Assembly (NCBI RefSeq): GCF_001650715.1
Contig: NZ_LWQT01000041.1
Coordinates: forward strand, 25,041-89,040
Direction of reading: 5' to 3'
Length of the DNA stretch: 64,000 nucleotides
Source of the DNA: Paramagnetospirillum marisnigri
GTDB taxonomy: Bacteria > Pseudomonadota > Alphaproteobacteria > Rhodospirillales > Magnetospirillaceae
Part shown: one piece after another, positions 32,163 through 40,084 of the stretch
Numbering within the stretch: position 1 is the first letter of the stretch
Layout: the number at the start of each line of letters is the position of its first letter
Made by a program: the position numbers and the translations under genes
The notes under the pieces: generated by a model
Databases searched by the model: none
What the model was told of the DNA's origin: nothing
What the model saw: the letters and a program-made list of their open reading frames with translations, nothing else

Positions 32163-33428
32163 ATGGCCCATCCGTTTCCCGATACCGTCGAGCATTGGAG
32201 CATCGACCGGCTGATCCCCTATGGCCGCAATGCGCGGACCCATTCGGACGGCCAGGTCGCCCAGATCGCTGCCAGCATGGTGGAGTTCGGCTGGACCAAC
32301 CCGGTGCTGGCCGACAGCAAGGGCAACGTCATCGCCGGGCATGGCCGACTGGCCGCCGCCAAATCCCTCGGCCTGGATACGGTGCCGGTGGTGATCCTCG
32401 ACCATCTGACCGAGGCCCAGCGCCGCGCCTATATTTTGGCTGACAACAAGCTTGCTCTCAATGCGGGATGGGATGAAGAAACCCTGGCGGCGGAGCTGCA
32501 CGCGCTGAACGGCGATGGCTACGATCTCGGCGTCATCGGCTTCTCCGACGAGGAGTTGGACGCCCTGATGGCTCCCCTTGATGACGAGGGCGACGGCCAG
32601 GGTGATGAAACCGGTGAGGACGAGGTGCCGGAACCGCCCGCCGATCCGGTGACGCGGCCGGGTGATCTGTGGATCTTGGGCCAACATCGCCTGCTTTGCG
32701 GCGACAGCACCATCCTGGCCGATGTGGAGAAGGTGCTGGGTGGCCCCCCCGCTAACATGTGTTTCACCGACAGCCCGTACAACGTTGATTACGGCGCACC
32801 GGGCAAGGGAGGCAAAGGCCGTCGCATCCTCAACGATGCCCTGGGCGGCGGGTTCAAGCAGTTCCTGTACGACGTCTGCGTTAACATCCTGGCCGTGACC
32901 AAGGGTGCGGTCTACATGTGCATGTCGTCGTCGGAGTTGCACACCTTACAAAGCGCCTTCCTGGAGGCTGGCGGGCACTGGTCGACGTTCATCATCTGGG
33001 CCAAGAACACCTTCACCCTGGGGCGCTCGGATTATCAGCGCCAATATGAACCGATCCTGTACGGCTGGAAGGAAGGTGGCGGCCATTACTGGTGCGGCGC
33101 CCGCGACCAGGGGGACGTCTGGTCGATCAACAAACCGGCCCGGAACGACCTCCATCCGACCATGAAGCCGGTGGAACTGGTGGAACGGGCTATCGGTAAT
33201 TCATCGCGGGAGAACGAGATCATCCTCGATCCGTTCGGCGGTTCCGGCACCACCCTGATCGCCTGCGAACGCATGGGGCGGCAGGCTCGGCTGCTGGAAC
33301 TCGACCCCAAATACGTCGATGTCATCGTCCTGCGTTGGCAGGAGCAGACTGGCGAAGCAGCCATTCTGGATGGTGATGGCCGCTGCTTCGACGACATCGC
33401 CGCCGGGAAGGCGGTCAGCGCCGGGTGA
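32163..33428 (+). CDS. ParB-domain / beta-class DNA methyltransferase fusion
   Basis: This is about 421 residues. Residues 1-105 are a ParB-like nuclease fold (RLIPYGRNARTHSDGQVAQI, VIAGHGRLAAAKSLG). Residues 165-420 are an N6-adenine or N4-cytosine methyltransferase with motif IV DSPYN (203-207) before motif I DPFGGSGTT (356-364), the beta order. Motif IV is normally DPPY; the first Pro is Ser here. ParB-methylase fusions are common phage modification enzymes. The ATG at 32163 has AGGA spacing; ATG 32157 overlaps the previous stop. Confidence 0.85.
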   Translation: MAHPFPDTVEHWSIDRLIPYGRNARTHSDGQVAQIAASMVEFGWTNPVLADSKGNVIAGHGRLAAAKSLGLDTVPVVILDHLTEAQRRAYILADNKLALNAGWDEETLAAELHALNGDGYDLGVIGFSDEELDALMAPLDDEGDGQGDETGEDEVPEPPADPVTRPGDLWILGQHRLLCGDSTILADVEKVLGGPPANMCFTDSPYNVDYGAPGKGGKGRRILNDALGGGFKQFLYDVCVNILAVTKGAVYMCMSSSELHTLQSAFLEAGGHWSTFIIWAKNTFTLGRSDYQRQYEPILYGWKEGGGHYWCGARDQGDVWSINKPARNDLHPTMKPVELVERAIGNSSRENEIILDPFGGSGTTLIACERMGRQARLLELDPKYVDVIVLRWQEQTGEAAILDGDGRCFDDIAAGKAVSAG

Positions 33429-33630
33429 TCCGGCGCAGGGAATGCTGGTATTTGGCGTCGGAAGGTTTCCAGTTAAGCGGCTTGCAGCCGAGTCGTAGAT
33501 CACGGTTCCAGAATTCCAGGATCTGCTGGTTGGAATAGCCCCGGCCCCGGAAGTACTCGAAATCGGTCTGCGACCATTGAGGATGGGCCTTCAGGGCCGC
33601 GGTGGGGCGGACGGTCAACCGGGCCGCCAT
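33415..33630 (-). CDS. Small hypothetical phage protein (71 aa)
   Basis: This protein begins MAARLTVRPTAALKAHPQWS, then DFEYFRGRGYSNQQILEFWN and WKPSDAKYQHSLRRITRR. It is basic and aromatic, with no known domain. A GTG at 33636 (GTGA overlap with the upstream stop, GGAGG 4 bp before) is an equally good start. It is convergent with the methyltransferase, overlapping its end by 14 bp. Confidence 0.6.
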   Translation of the reverse strand: MAARLTVRPTAALKAHPQWSQTDFEYFRGRGYSNQQILEFWNRDLRLGCKPLNWKPSDAKYQHSLRRITRR

Positions 33631-33632
33631 GG

Positions 33633-33797
33633 TCACTTCGCCTCCTGGCCAGCGGTAAATGCGGCTTCCAGGGCCTTCTTGATCTGCCAAACCGACAACT
33701 CGTGGAAGTCGAGGCGGTCGCTGTTGCGGGTGTCCAGGGTTTCCAGGTTCAGGATCTGGGTGGCGATCTCGGTCAGGGCTTGGTCTCGGGTTTTCAT
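33633..33797 (-). CDS. DUF6900 protein
   Basis: This 54-residue protein begins MKTRDQALTEIATQILNLET and contains LETLDTRNSDRLDFHELSVW, the DUF6900 hallmark (SDxLDFHxLxVWxI). Function is unknown. It is typically found in small-gene regions of alphaproteobacterial phages and plasmids. Confidence 0.7.
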   Translation of the reverse strand: MKTRDQALTEIATQILNLETLDTRNSDRLDFHELSVWQIKKALEAAFTAGQEAK

Positions 33798-33889
33798 GCT
33801 CTTGGCCTTCCGTTGTGGTGGGGCCAGTACCGCTCTATGTCGCCGACAGATCAAGTCGATTAAGCGTGCAATTTCAATAAGGTGATCGA

Positions 33890-34099
33890 TTGCATCAATC
33901 TCGCCGCATGTCCATGGTTGAGGCCGCCGCCAACGTGGTGATCGGTTACGGCATCGCGGTCGCCACCCAGGTGCTGGTGTTCCCGATCTTCGGCATTCAC
34001 ATCACCATGGCCGATGATCTGGCGATCGGCTTGGTGTTCGCCGTGGTGTCTTTGGCTCGGGGCTTCATGCTGAGGCGGGTCTTTGAACGGCTCCGGTGA
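33890..34099 (+). CDS. DUF7220 small membrane protein
   Basis: This 69-residue protein starts at TTG. The codons after it give HQSRRMSMVEAAANVVIGYG. The QSR motif right after the start is conserved in DUF7220, which favours the TTG over the ATG at 33908. Two hydrophobic helices are clear (NVVIGYGIAVATQVLVFPIF and DLAIGLVFAVVSLARGF). It is a predicted inner-membrane protein; its role, possibly superinfection-related, is unknown. Confidence 0.7.
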   Translation: MHQSRRMSMVEAAANVVIGYGIAVATQVLVFPIFGIHITMADDLAIGLVFAVVSLARGFMLRRVFERLR

Positions 34100-34159
34100 C
34101 AAATTGGCGACATGCCCTTAATCTTCTTCCGGGATTCTTGTCCGGGAAGGAAAAACAGC

Positions 34160-34423
34160 ATGAGCAAGACCGCGATTTCCAAAGCCATTCGCACCGCCAC
34201 CGGCTGCACCGCCGCCCAGGCCGACGAAGCTGTCGATGCCTTGGTGGCCACCATTCTGGATGGCGTGAAGTCCGAAGGCCGCTTCCGGATGATTGGATTT
34301 GGGACCTTCTCGAAGTCCGAGCGCCCGGCCCGGCAGGGCCGCAATCCCCAGACCGGCAAGACCATTGAGATCGCGGCGTCCTCGACCATCAAGTTCAAAG
34401 CGTCGTCGTCGCTGAAGAAGTAG
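34160..34423 (+). CDS. HU-family DNA-binding protein
   Basis: This 87-residue protein begins MSKTAISKAIRTATGCTAAQ and has GRFRMIGFGTFSKSERPARQ and GRNPQTGKTIEIAASS, the HU beta-arm with the conserved GRNPxTG. HU bends DNA. A phage-borne copy may assist packaging or recombination. The ATG at 34160 follows a GGAAGG signal. Confidence 0.88.
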   Translation: MSKTAISKAIRTATGCTAAQADEAVDALVATILDGVKSEGRFRMIGFGTFSKSERPARQGRNPQTGKTIEIAASSTIKFKASSSLKK

Positions 34424-34431
34424 GCTGAAGA

Positions 34432-34623
34432 ATGGCGGTTGATCCCGAGCAGGTGGCGCGCAGCGCGGACGATCTGATCGATCACTACGGTCAAACCGCT
34501 CTCGAAGTAGCCCGCCAGCAGGCTGAACGTGCGTCGAGGACAGGTGATCATCCTGCCCTCGATCTCGCCCTGATGGTTTTGACGGAAATCGAGCGCCGTC
34601 AGACTGCAGAATCCAATTTGTAA
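34432..34623 (+). CDS. Small hypothetical protein after HU
   Basis: This 63-residue helical protein begins MAVDPEQVARSADDLIDHYG and ends LMVLTEIERRQTAESNL. It starts 8 bp after the HU stop, so it is probably cotranscribed. Its end overlaps the convergent DUF3489 gene by 25 bp. Function is unknown. Confidence 0.55.
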   Translation: MAVDPEQVARSADDLIDHYGQTALEVARQQAERASRTGDHPALDLALMVLTEIERRQTAESNL

Positions 34624-35177
34624 ACCCGGCCCCGGCCTTCGATCTTCTCGCTGGTGACGTCCAGGCCGAGCTTCTTCTTTAAGGCCCCGGCGATGGCTCC
34701 CCTCGCAGTGTGGGCCAACCACCCGAACTCGGCGGTGATTTCGGCGATGCTGCTGCCCTCGGGCCGCTTCAGCATGGCGATCAGCGCCTCTTGCTTGGTG
34801 CCTTCGCGGGGCTTGCGGGCCGGTTTCGCGACGTGGGCGTCCGTGGGCGGGGATTCTGCCTCGTCGGCCATGTCAGTCGCCGGTTCTTCTTCCGGCGCCG
34901 TGTCCGCGCCCGTGTCGGCGACAATGCCCAACGCCGTGTAGGCGGCGGCCGTGGCAACTAGCGTTAGCGGGGTTCTGTCGTCGTCTTCGCGCCAGACCGG
35001 GGCACCGGCTTCAACCGGTATCGCCTCGATCAAGCCCTTCTTGATCATGCTGGTCAGCACCATGTCGACTGCGCCGCCCTTCAAGGATGTGGTGATCGGC
35101 AGGACCAGCCCGCCCTCGCGGGCGCAGGCAGCGGACAGGATGACGGACTGGGTATCGGAAAGTTGAATCGTGGTCAT
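34599..35177 (-). CDS. DUF3489 protein
   Basis: This 192-residue protein begins MTTIQLSDTQSVILSAACAR and has LPITTSLKGGAVDMVLTSMI, an acidic linker, then TKQEALIAMLKRPEGSSIAE, EFGWLAHTARGAIAGALKKK and a basic end. This is the DUF3489 architecture, with two winged-helix-like halves. It is likely a DNA-binding regulator. GAGAGGAA lies before the ATG at 35177. Confidence 0.75.
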   Translation of the reverse strand: MTTIQLSDTQSVILSAACAREGGLVLPITTSLKGGAVDMVLTSMIKKGLIEAIPVEAGAPVWREDDDRTPLTLVATAAAYTALGIVADTGADTAPEEEPATDMADEAESPPTDAHVAKPARKPREGTKQEALIAMLKRPEGSSIAEITAEFGWLAHTARGAIAGALKKKLGLDVTSEKIEGRGRVYKLDSAV

Positions 35178-35274
35178 GGTGGTTCCTCTCGGGTGCGGCG
35201 CGGTCAATCCGCGCCCTGTACCACCCCGAGCCCAACCGGGCGGACCCGGTCGAGCGATGCGGGAACCAAGGACG

Positions 35275-35454
35275 TCAGGCGGCCATGTTGGCCAGAAGGC
35301 GTCGGGCTTCGTAAATGGCCGTCCACATGGCGCGGTCATCGGCTGGCCCGTCGGTTGTTTCGATCTCGGTGGCTGCGCGGTCGATGGCCCGCAGCGTTTT
35401 CACCATGGCGGCATTATCAGTGCGCAGGCGGTCGAGTTCGGCGGAGTCGGTCAT
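35275..35454 (-). CDS. Small hypothetical phage protein (59 aa)
   Basis: The frame begins MTDSAELDRLRTDNAAMVKT and ends YEARRLLANMAA. AAGGAG sits 7 bp before the ATG. The protein is helical and may form a coiled coil. Similar short proteins accompany DUF3489 in phages. The evidence is the ribosome site, natural composition and tight packing with its neighbours. Confidence 0.6.
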   Translation of the reverse strand: MTDSAELDRLRTDNAAMVKTLRAIDRAATEIETTDGPADDRAMWTAIYEARRLLANMAA

Positions 35455-35497
35455 CTATGTCTCCTTATCTTGACGGTGCTGCCGACGAGGCCCGACG

Positions 35498-35863
35498 TCA
35501 GGCTGCCGCGTCGGCCATGACCTCGAAATGGGTGACGAAGCCGGTGAGGTAGGGCAGCCCGTGCGGGATTCCGGTTTCCCGCGCCGTTCGGCGGCTGATG
35601 GTCCAGGCCATCCAGCGGGCCTCCGCCGCATCGATCGCCGCCGCCAGCCCGAGACCGCGAAACAATCCGTTCGCGACGTCGTCGGCGAAGTGGCGGCCTT
35701 GGGTGCTGTCGAGGAAATCGCGTACCGCCGTGTCGGGGCAGCCGGTGACGAGTTGGATCGCTGGCATCGCCAGTTCCCAGGCTTCGGTCGGGTCGGCGTG
35801 GTCGTGGATCGTTCCGAAGAATCCAAAATCAATATTGGCGGTGGGGAGGATGGTGTTGGGCAT
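35498..35863 (-). CDS. Hypothetical phage protein
   Basis: This 121-residue acidic protein begins MPNTILPTANIDFGFFGTIH and contains AWELAMPAIQLVTGCPDTAV and EARWMAWTISRRTARETGIP. No domain is known. GAGGAG precedes the ATG at 35863. It heads the leftward group DUF3489/59-aa/121-aa that sits between early and late genes. Confidence 0.65.
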   Translation of the reverse strand: MPNTILPTANIDFGFFGTIHDHADPTEAWELAMPAIQLVTGCPDTAVRDFLDSTQGRHFADDVANGLFRGLGLAAAIDAAEARWMAWTISRRTARETGIPHGLPYLTGFVTHFEVMADAAA

Positions 35864-35960
35864 GCTGGTCTCCTCTGTTCGTGGAACCATCCATCGCTCT
35901 GTCGGCCCGGCACATCAACTGGAATAGCGGATCATTTCCTTTCGTTTTAAGGCTTCGATC

Positions 35961-36512
35961 ATGGGGGTGTCCGTTCGCGAATATGCCCGCAGGCGTGGTG
36001 TCAGCCATACCGCCGTGCGCAAGGCGGTTCAGACGGGCCGGATTCCACAGGAGCCCCATGGCACCATCGACCCGGTAAAGGCCGACGCCGCCTGGGATTC
36101 CCAGACCGACCCGGCCCGTAAGGCGGCAGCACCGCCGCCCTCAATGCCATCCCCCACCCCGAAGCCATCCTCGTCGCCATCACTCCAGCGCGAGACCGTT
36201 CCGCCATTGCCCAGCACCTCCGGCGCCACCTTCAACCAAGCCCGCACGGCCCATGAAGTCGCCAAGGCCCAGAAAGCCCGTATCCAGGTGGACCGCCTCA
36301 AGGAAGAGGTGGTCGATCGGGCGCGGGCCACCGCCCTGGTGTTCAAGTTGGCCCGGCAGGAACGCGATTCCTGGATCACCTGGCCGGCGCGGGTCGCCGG
36401 GCAGATGGCCGCGGAGATCGGCATCGACCCGCATGTGATGCAGACCCTGCTGGAAGCCCATGTCCACGCCCATCTCGACGAACTCGCCGCCATCGAGCCG
36501 AACTTCCGATGA
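35961..36512 (+). CDS. Terminase small subunit, Nu1-like
   Basis: This 183-residue protein has an N-terminal winged HTH (VSVREYARRRGVSHTAVRKA), a Pro/Ser linker, then AKAQKARIQVDRLKEEVVDR and WPARVAGQMAAEIGIDPHVM. This is the Nu1/DNA-packaging pattern. It recognises the phage packaging site and hands DNA to the large subunit encoded next. It is the first gene of the late operon. Confidence 0.8.
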   Translation: MGVSVREYARRRGVSHTAVRKAVQTGRIPQEPHGTIDPVKADAAWDSQTDPARKAAAPPPSMPSPTPKPSSSPSLQRETVPPLPSTSGATFNQARTAHEVAKAQKARIQVDRLKEEVVDRARATALVFKLARQERDSWITWPARVAGQMAAEIGIDPHVMQTLLEAHVHAHLDELAAIEPNFR

Positions 36513-38445
36513 CGCGCTTGGGTTCCGTGGGGCCGATGCTGTGCTGCTGGCATGGCAGGACGGGATGCGTCCTGATCCCCGCCTGACCGTTTCCCAATGG
36601 GCCGATCAGCACCGCATGCTGTCCAGCCGGGCCTCGGCGGAACCGGGCCGGTACCGCACGGCCCGTACCCCTTACATGCGCGACATCATGGACGCGCTGT
36701 CGCCTACCAATCCGGTACAGCGGGTGGTGTTCATGAAGGCGGCCCAGGTGGGGGCGACCGAAGCCGGGTGCTGCTTCATCGGCTTCGTCATCCACCATGC
36801 GCCGGGGCCGATGCTCTGCGTCCAGCCGACGGTGGAGATGGCGAAACGGGCGTCCCGCCAGCGCATCGACCCGCTGATCGAGGAAAGCCCGGCCATCCGG
36901 GAACGGGTCAAACCGGCCCGCTCGCGCGACGCCGGCAATACCATGCTATCGAAGGACTTTCCCGGCGGCACCCTGGTGCTGACCGGCGCCAATAGCGCGG
37001 TGGGCCTTCGCTCCATGCCGGCCCGGTACCTGTTTCTCGACGAGGTCGACGCCTATCCGGCTTCCGCCGACGACGAAGGCGATCCGGTGGGGTTGGCCGA
37101 GGCGCGGTCTCTGACCTTCGCCCATCGCCGAAAGGTGTTCCTGGCCTCGACGCCGACCATCCGGGGCATGTCGCGGATCGAGCGGGAATACGAGGCCAGC
37201 GACCAGCGCCGGTTCTTCGTGCCGTGCCCCCATTGCGGGACCATGCAGTGGCTGAAATTCGAGCGGCTGCGCTGGGACAAGGGCCGCCCCGAGACGGTGC
37301 GCTATCACTGCGAAGCCTGCGAGCAGGAGATCGCCGAGCACCACAAAGGCGCCATGCTGGCGGCAGGCGTTTGGCGGGCGACGGCCACGGGCACTGATCC
37401 CGGTACCATCGGCTTTCACATCTCGGCGCTGTATTCGCCGCCGGGCTGGCAGTCGTGGCGGGACATCGTCCGCCTGTGGGAAGCGGCGCAAGGAAATGAC
37501 GATGCCCTGCGGGTGTTCAAGAACACCGTGCTGGGCGAAACCTGGACCGAATCCGGCGAGGCCCCAGACTGGCAGCGGCTCTATGACCGCCGCGAAACCT
37601 GGGCCAATGGCAGTGTGCCGGAAGGCGGGTTGTTCCTCACCGCCGGGGCCGATGTCCAGAAGGACCGCGTCGAGATCGATGTCTGGGCCTGGGGCCGCAA
37701 CCTGGAAAGCTGGCTGGTAGACCACATCGTCATCGACGGCGGTCCCGAGAAGGCCGAGACATGGACGAGCCTGGAACAGGTGTTGGCGAAGACTTGGACC
37801 CATGCGAGCAGCGCGGCCCTGAAGATCGCCCGTCTCGCCATCGACTCTGGCTACGAGTCCTCGGCGGTCTACACCTGGGGCCGCAGGATGGGCGTTGGCC
37901 AAGTCTCGCCGATCAAGGGCGTCGAGGGCTTCAACCGCTCCAGCCCGGTGTCGGGGCCGACCTTTGTGGACGCTACCGAGGGCGGCAAGAAGGTGCGCCG
38001 TGGTGCCCGCCTCTGGACGGTGGCGGTGTCCACCTTCAAGTCGGAGACCTACCGGTACTTGCGCCTGGAGCGGCCCACCGACGAGGAACTGGCCGAGGGA
38101 ATCCGTTTCCCGGCCGGAACGGTGCATCTGCCATCGTGGGCAGACTCGGAGTGGTGCAAGCAGTTCGTCGCCGAGCAGTTGGTGACGGTCAAGAACCGGC
38201 GCGGCTTCACCAAACTGGAATGGCAGAAGCTGCGCGAGCGCAACGAGGCGCTGGATTGCCGGGTTTATGCCCGCGCCGCCGTCTGGATCGTCGGCGCCGA
38301 CCGCTGGTCAGAGGCCAAATGGCGGGATCTCGAGAAGCAGGTGGCGATGAACGACCGGCTTCCCGCCAGTGACCCGGAGGCGGGCCAGATCCGCCGCACC
38401 GTTCGTCGCCCCCGGCGGATCATCAAGTTCAGCGGAATGCACTGA
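36460..38445 (+). CDS. Terminase large subunit, GpA family
   Basis: This is up to 661 residues. The start is uncertain: ATG 36460 overlaps the small subunit by 53 bp, and GTG 36541 gives MLLAWQDGMRPDP. Conserved GpA features follow: RLTVSQWADQHRMLSSRASA, VVFMKAAQVGATEAG (ATPase A), RYLFLDEVDAYP (ATPase B), the zinc pair CPHC/CEAC, and a C-terminal nuclease region with LTAGADVQKDRVEIDVWAWG. It cuts concatemers and drives DNA into the prohead with ATP. Confidence 0.9.
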   Translation: MSTPISTNSPPSSRTSDDALGFRGADAVLLAWQDGMRPDPRLTVSQWADQHRMLSSRASAEPGRYRTARTPYMRDIMDALSPTNPVQRVVFMKAAQVGATEAGCCFIGFVIHHAPGPMLCVQPTVEMAKRASRQRIDPLIEESPAIRERVKPARSRDAGNTMLSKDFPGGTLVLTGANSAVGLRSMPARYLFLDEVDAYPASADDEGDPVGLAEARSLTFAHRRKVFLASTPTIRGMSRIEREYEASDQRRFFVPCPHCGTMQWLKFERLRWDKGRPETVRYHCEACEQEIAEHHKGAMLAAGVWRATATGTDPGTIGFHISALYSPPGWQSWRDIVRLWEAAQGNDDALRVFKNTVLGETWTESGEAPDWQRLYDRRETWANGSVPEGGLFLTAGADVQKDRVEIDVWAWGRNLESWLVDHIVIDGGPEKAETWTSLEQVLAKTWTHASSAALKIARLAIDSGYESSAVYTWGRRMGVGQVSPIKGVEGFNRSSPVSGPTFVDATEGGKKVRRGARLWTVAVSTFKSETYRYLRLERPTDEELAEGIRFPAGTVHLPSWADSEWCKQFVAEQLVTVKNRRGFTKLEWQKLRERNEALDCRVYARAAVWIVGADRWSEAKWRDLEKQVAMNDRLPASDPEAGQIRRTVRRPRRIIKFSGMH

Positions 38446-38447
38446 TC

Positions 38448-38657
38448 ATGACTCTCGACGAGATGAAGGCTGAGCGCGAGCGGGTGCTGGCGCGACGCAA
38501 CTCACTGGTGGCTCGCGTCACGGTTGGCGACCGCACCGTCCAATACGACCTGACCCAGGCCAACCATGTTCTGTCCGATCTCGACCGCCGCATCGCCGTG
38601 CTGGAGGGCAGGAAGCCCCGCCGCCGGATTCTCGCCGTCGCCACCAAGGGGCTGTGA
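38448..38657 (+). CDS. Head-tail joining protein, gpW-like
   Basis: This 69-residue protein (MTLDEMKAERERVLARRNSL, then LSDLDRRIAVLEGRKPRRR) has the length and two-helix pattern of gpW. gpW plugs the portal and connects head to tail. It starts 2 bp after the terminase stop. Confidence 0.75.
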   Translation: MTLDEMKAERERVLARRNSLVARVTVGDRTVQYDLTQANHVLSDLDRRIAVLEGRKPRRRILAVATKGL

Positions 38658-38659
38658 CC

Positions 38660-40072
38660 ATGCTGGGGAGTTTCCGCCGTCGCCTCGGGGCCCTGATCGG
38701 CGGCTTCGAGGCCGCCCAGGGCAGCCGCCGACTCAAGGGATTCCAGCCCAGCCGCGCCCACGTCAACACCCTGGTGGCGGCCAGCGGCCCCGAGATCATT
38801 GCCCGCGCCCGCTATCTGGTCCGCAACAATGGTTACGCCCTCAACGCCACGGAAAGCTGGACCGGCAATTCGGTGGGTACCGGCATCAAGCCGTCATCGC
38901 TGATTGCCGACGCGGCGCTGAAAACCACGGTGCAGAAGCTGTGGCTGGCCTGGACCGACGAATCCGACGCCGAGGCGCTGACCGACTTCTATGGCCAGCA
39001 GCGCCGGGCCGCCAGGGAAGCGTTCATTGCCGGCGAGGTGTTCTTCCGCTTCCGCCCACGCCGGCCGGAGGACGGCCTGTCGGTGCCGCTGCAATTGCAG
39101 ATGCTGCCGTCGGAAATGCTGCCACTGACCCGCAATGAGACCCTGCCCAGTGGCAACGTCATCCGCCAGGGCATCGAGTTCGACCGCATCGGTCGGCGGG
39201 CGGCCTATTGGTTCCTGCGTCGCCATCCCGGCGACAGCACCGATCCCGGCATGATGGGCGAAACCGCCCGTGTTCCGGCCTCGGAGATCATCCACGTCAT
39301 CGACCCGGTGGAATCCGGCCAGCTTCGCGGGGTGTCGCGACTGGCCCCGGCCATCGTCAAGCTGGCGCTGCTCGACCAATACGATGACGCCGAGCTGGAG
39401 CGCAAAAAGATCGCGGCCATGTACGCGATGTTCGTGACGTCTCCAGCTCCCGCCGACGTCATCGACGCGGTTCCGGGCGAAGGGGGCGATGCCATCGTCG
39501 AAGTGCAGCCTGGCCAGGTGGTGCCGCTGGAACCGGGCGAGCAGATCCAGACCTCGGCTCCCGCCGATGTGGGCGGTTCCTATGAGCCGTTCCAGTACCG
39601 CACCATTCTGCAGATATCGGCCGCCACGGGGGTGCCTTACGCCTATCTCAGCAACGACATGCTGAAGGCCAACTATTCCAACTCCCGACTGGCTCTGCTG
39701 GAATTCCGCCGCCGGGTCGAGGCGTGGCAGCACGCGGTGATGGTCCACCAGCTATGCCGGGTGGTGTGGCAACGCTGGATGGATGTGGCGGTGCTGTCCG
39801 GGGCGCTCGACATCGCCGGCTACGAACGCCAGCGAGCCGGCTTCGTTGCCTGTTCCTGGCTGCCGCCGAAATGGGACTGGGTCGATCCTCTGAAGGACAC
39901 CAAGGCCGAGCGGGAACAGATTGATGCCAAGCTCAAAAGCCGCACCCAGGCATTGGCCGAGCGCGGCTATGACGCCGAGCAGGTGGATGCCGAGATCGCC
40001 GCCGACCGCGAGCGGGAACACCGCTTGGGGCTGAACAGCGATCCGTCCACCGACCCCGCCCAACCAGCCTGA
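38660..40072 (+). CDS. Portal protein, lambda gpB family
   Basis: This 470-residue protein has ARYLVRNNGYALNATESWTG, GIEFDRIGRRAAYWFLRRHP, VIDPVESGQLRGVSRLAPAI and YSNSRLALLEFRRRVEAW, all typical of lambda-type portals. It forms the dodecameric entry for DNA. The ATG at 38660 is preferred to the GTG at 38654 because of AAGGGG spacing. Confidence 0.9.
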   Translation: MLGSFRRRLGALIGGFEAAQGSRRLKGFQPSRAHVNTLVAASGPEIIARARYLVRNNGYALNATESWTGNSVGTGIKPSSLIADAALKTTVQKLWLAWTDESDAEALTDFYGQQRRAAREAFIAGEVFFRFRPRRPEDGLSVPLQLQMLPSEMLPLTRNETLPSGNVIRQGIEFDRIGRRAAYWFLRRHPGDSTDPGMMGETARVPASEIIHVIDPVESGQLRGVSRLAPAIVKLALLDQYDDAELERKKIAAMYAMFVTSPAPADVIDAVPGEGGDAIVEVQPGQVVPLEPGEQIQTSAPADVGGSYEPFQYRTILQISAATGVPYAYLSNDMLKANYSNSRLALLEFRRRVEAWQHAVMVHQLCRVVWQRWMDVAVLSGALDIAGYERQRAGFVACSWLPPKWDWVDPLKDTKAEREQIDAKLKSRTQALAERGYDAEQVDAEIAADREREHRLGLNSDPSTDPAQPA

Positions 40073-40084
40073 AGGTACCCAGCG

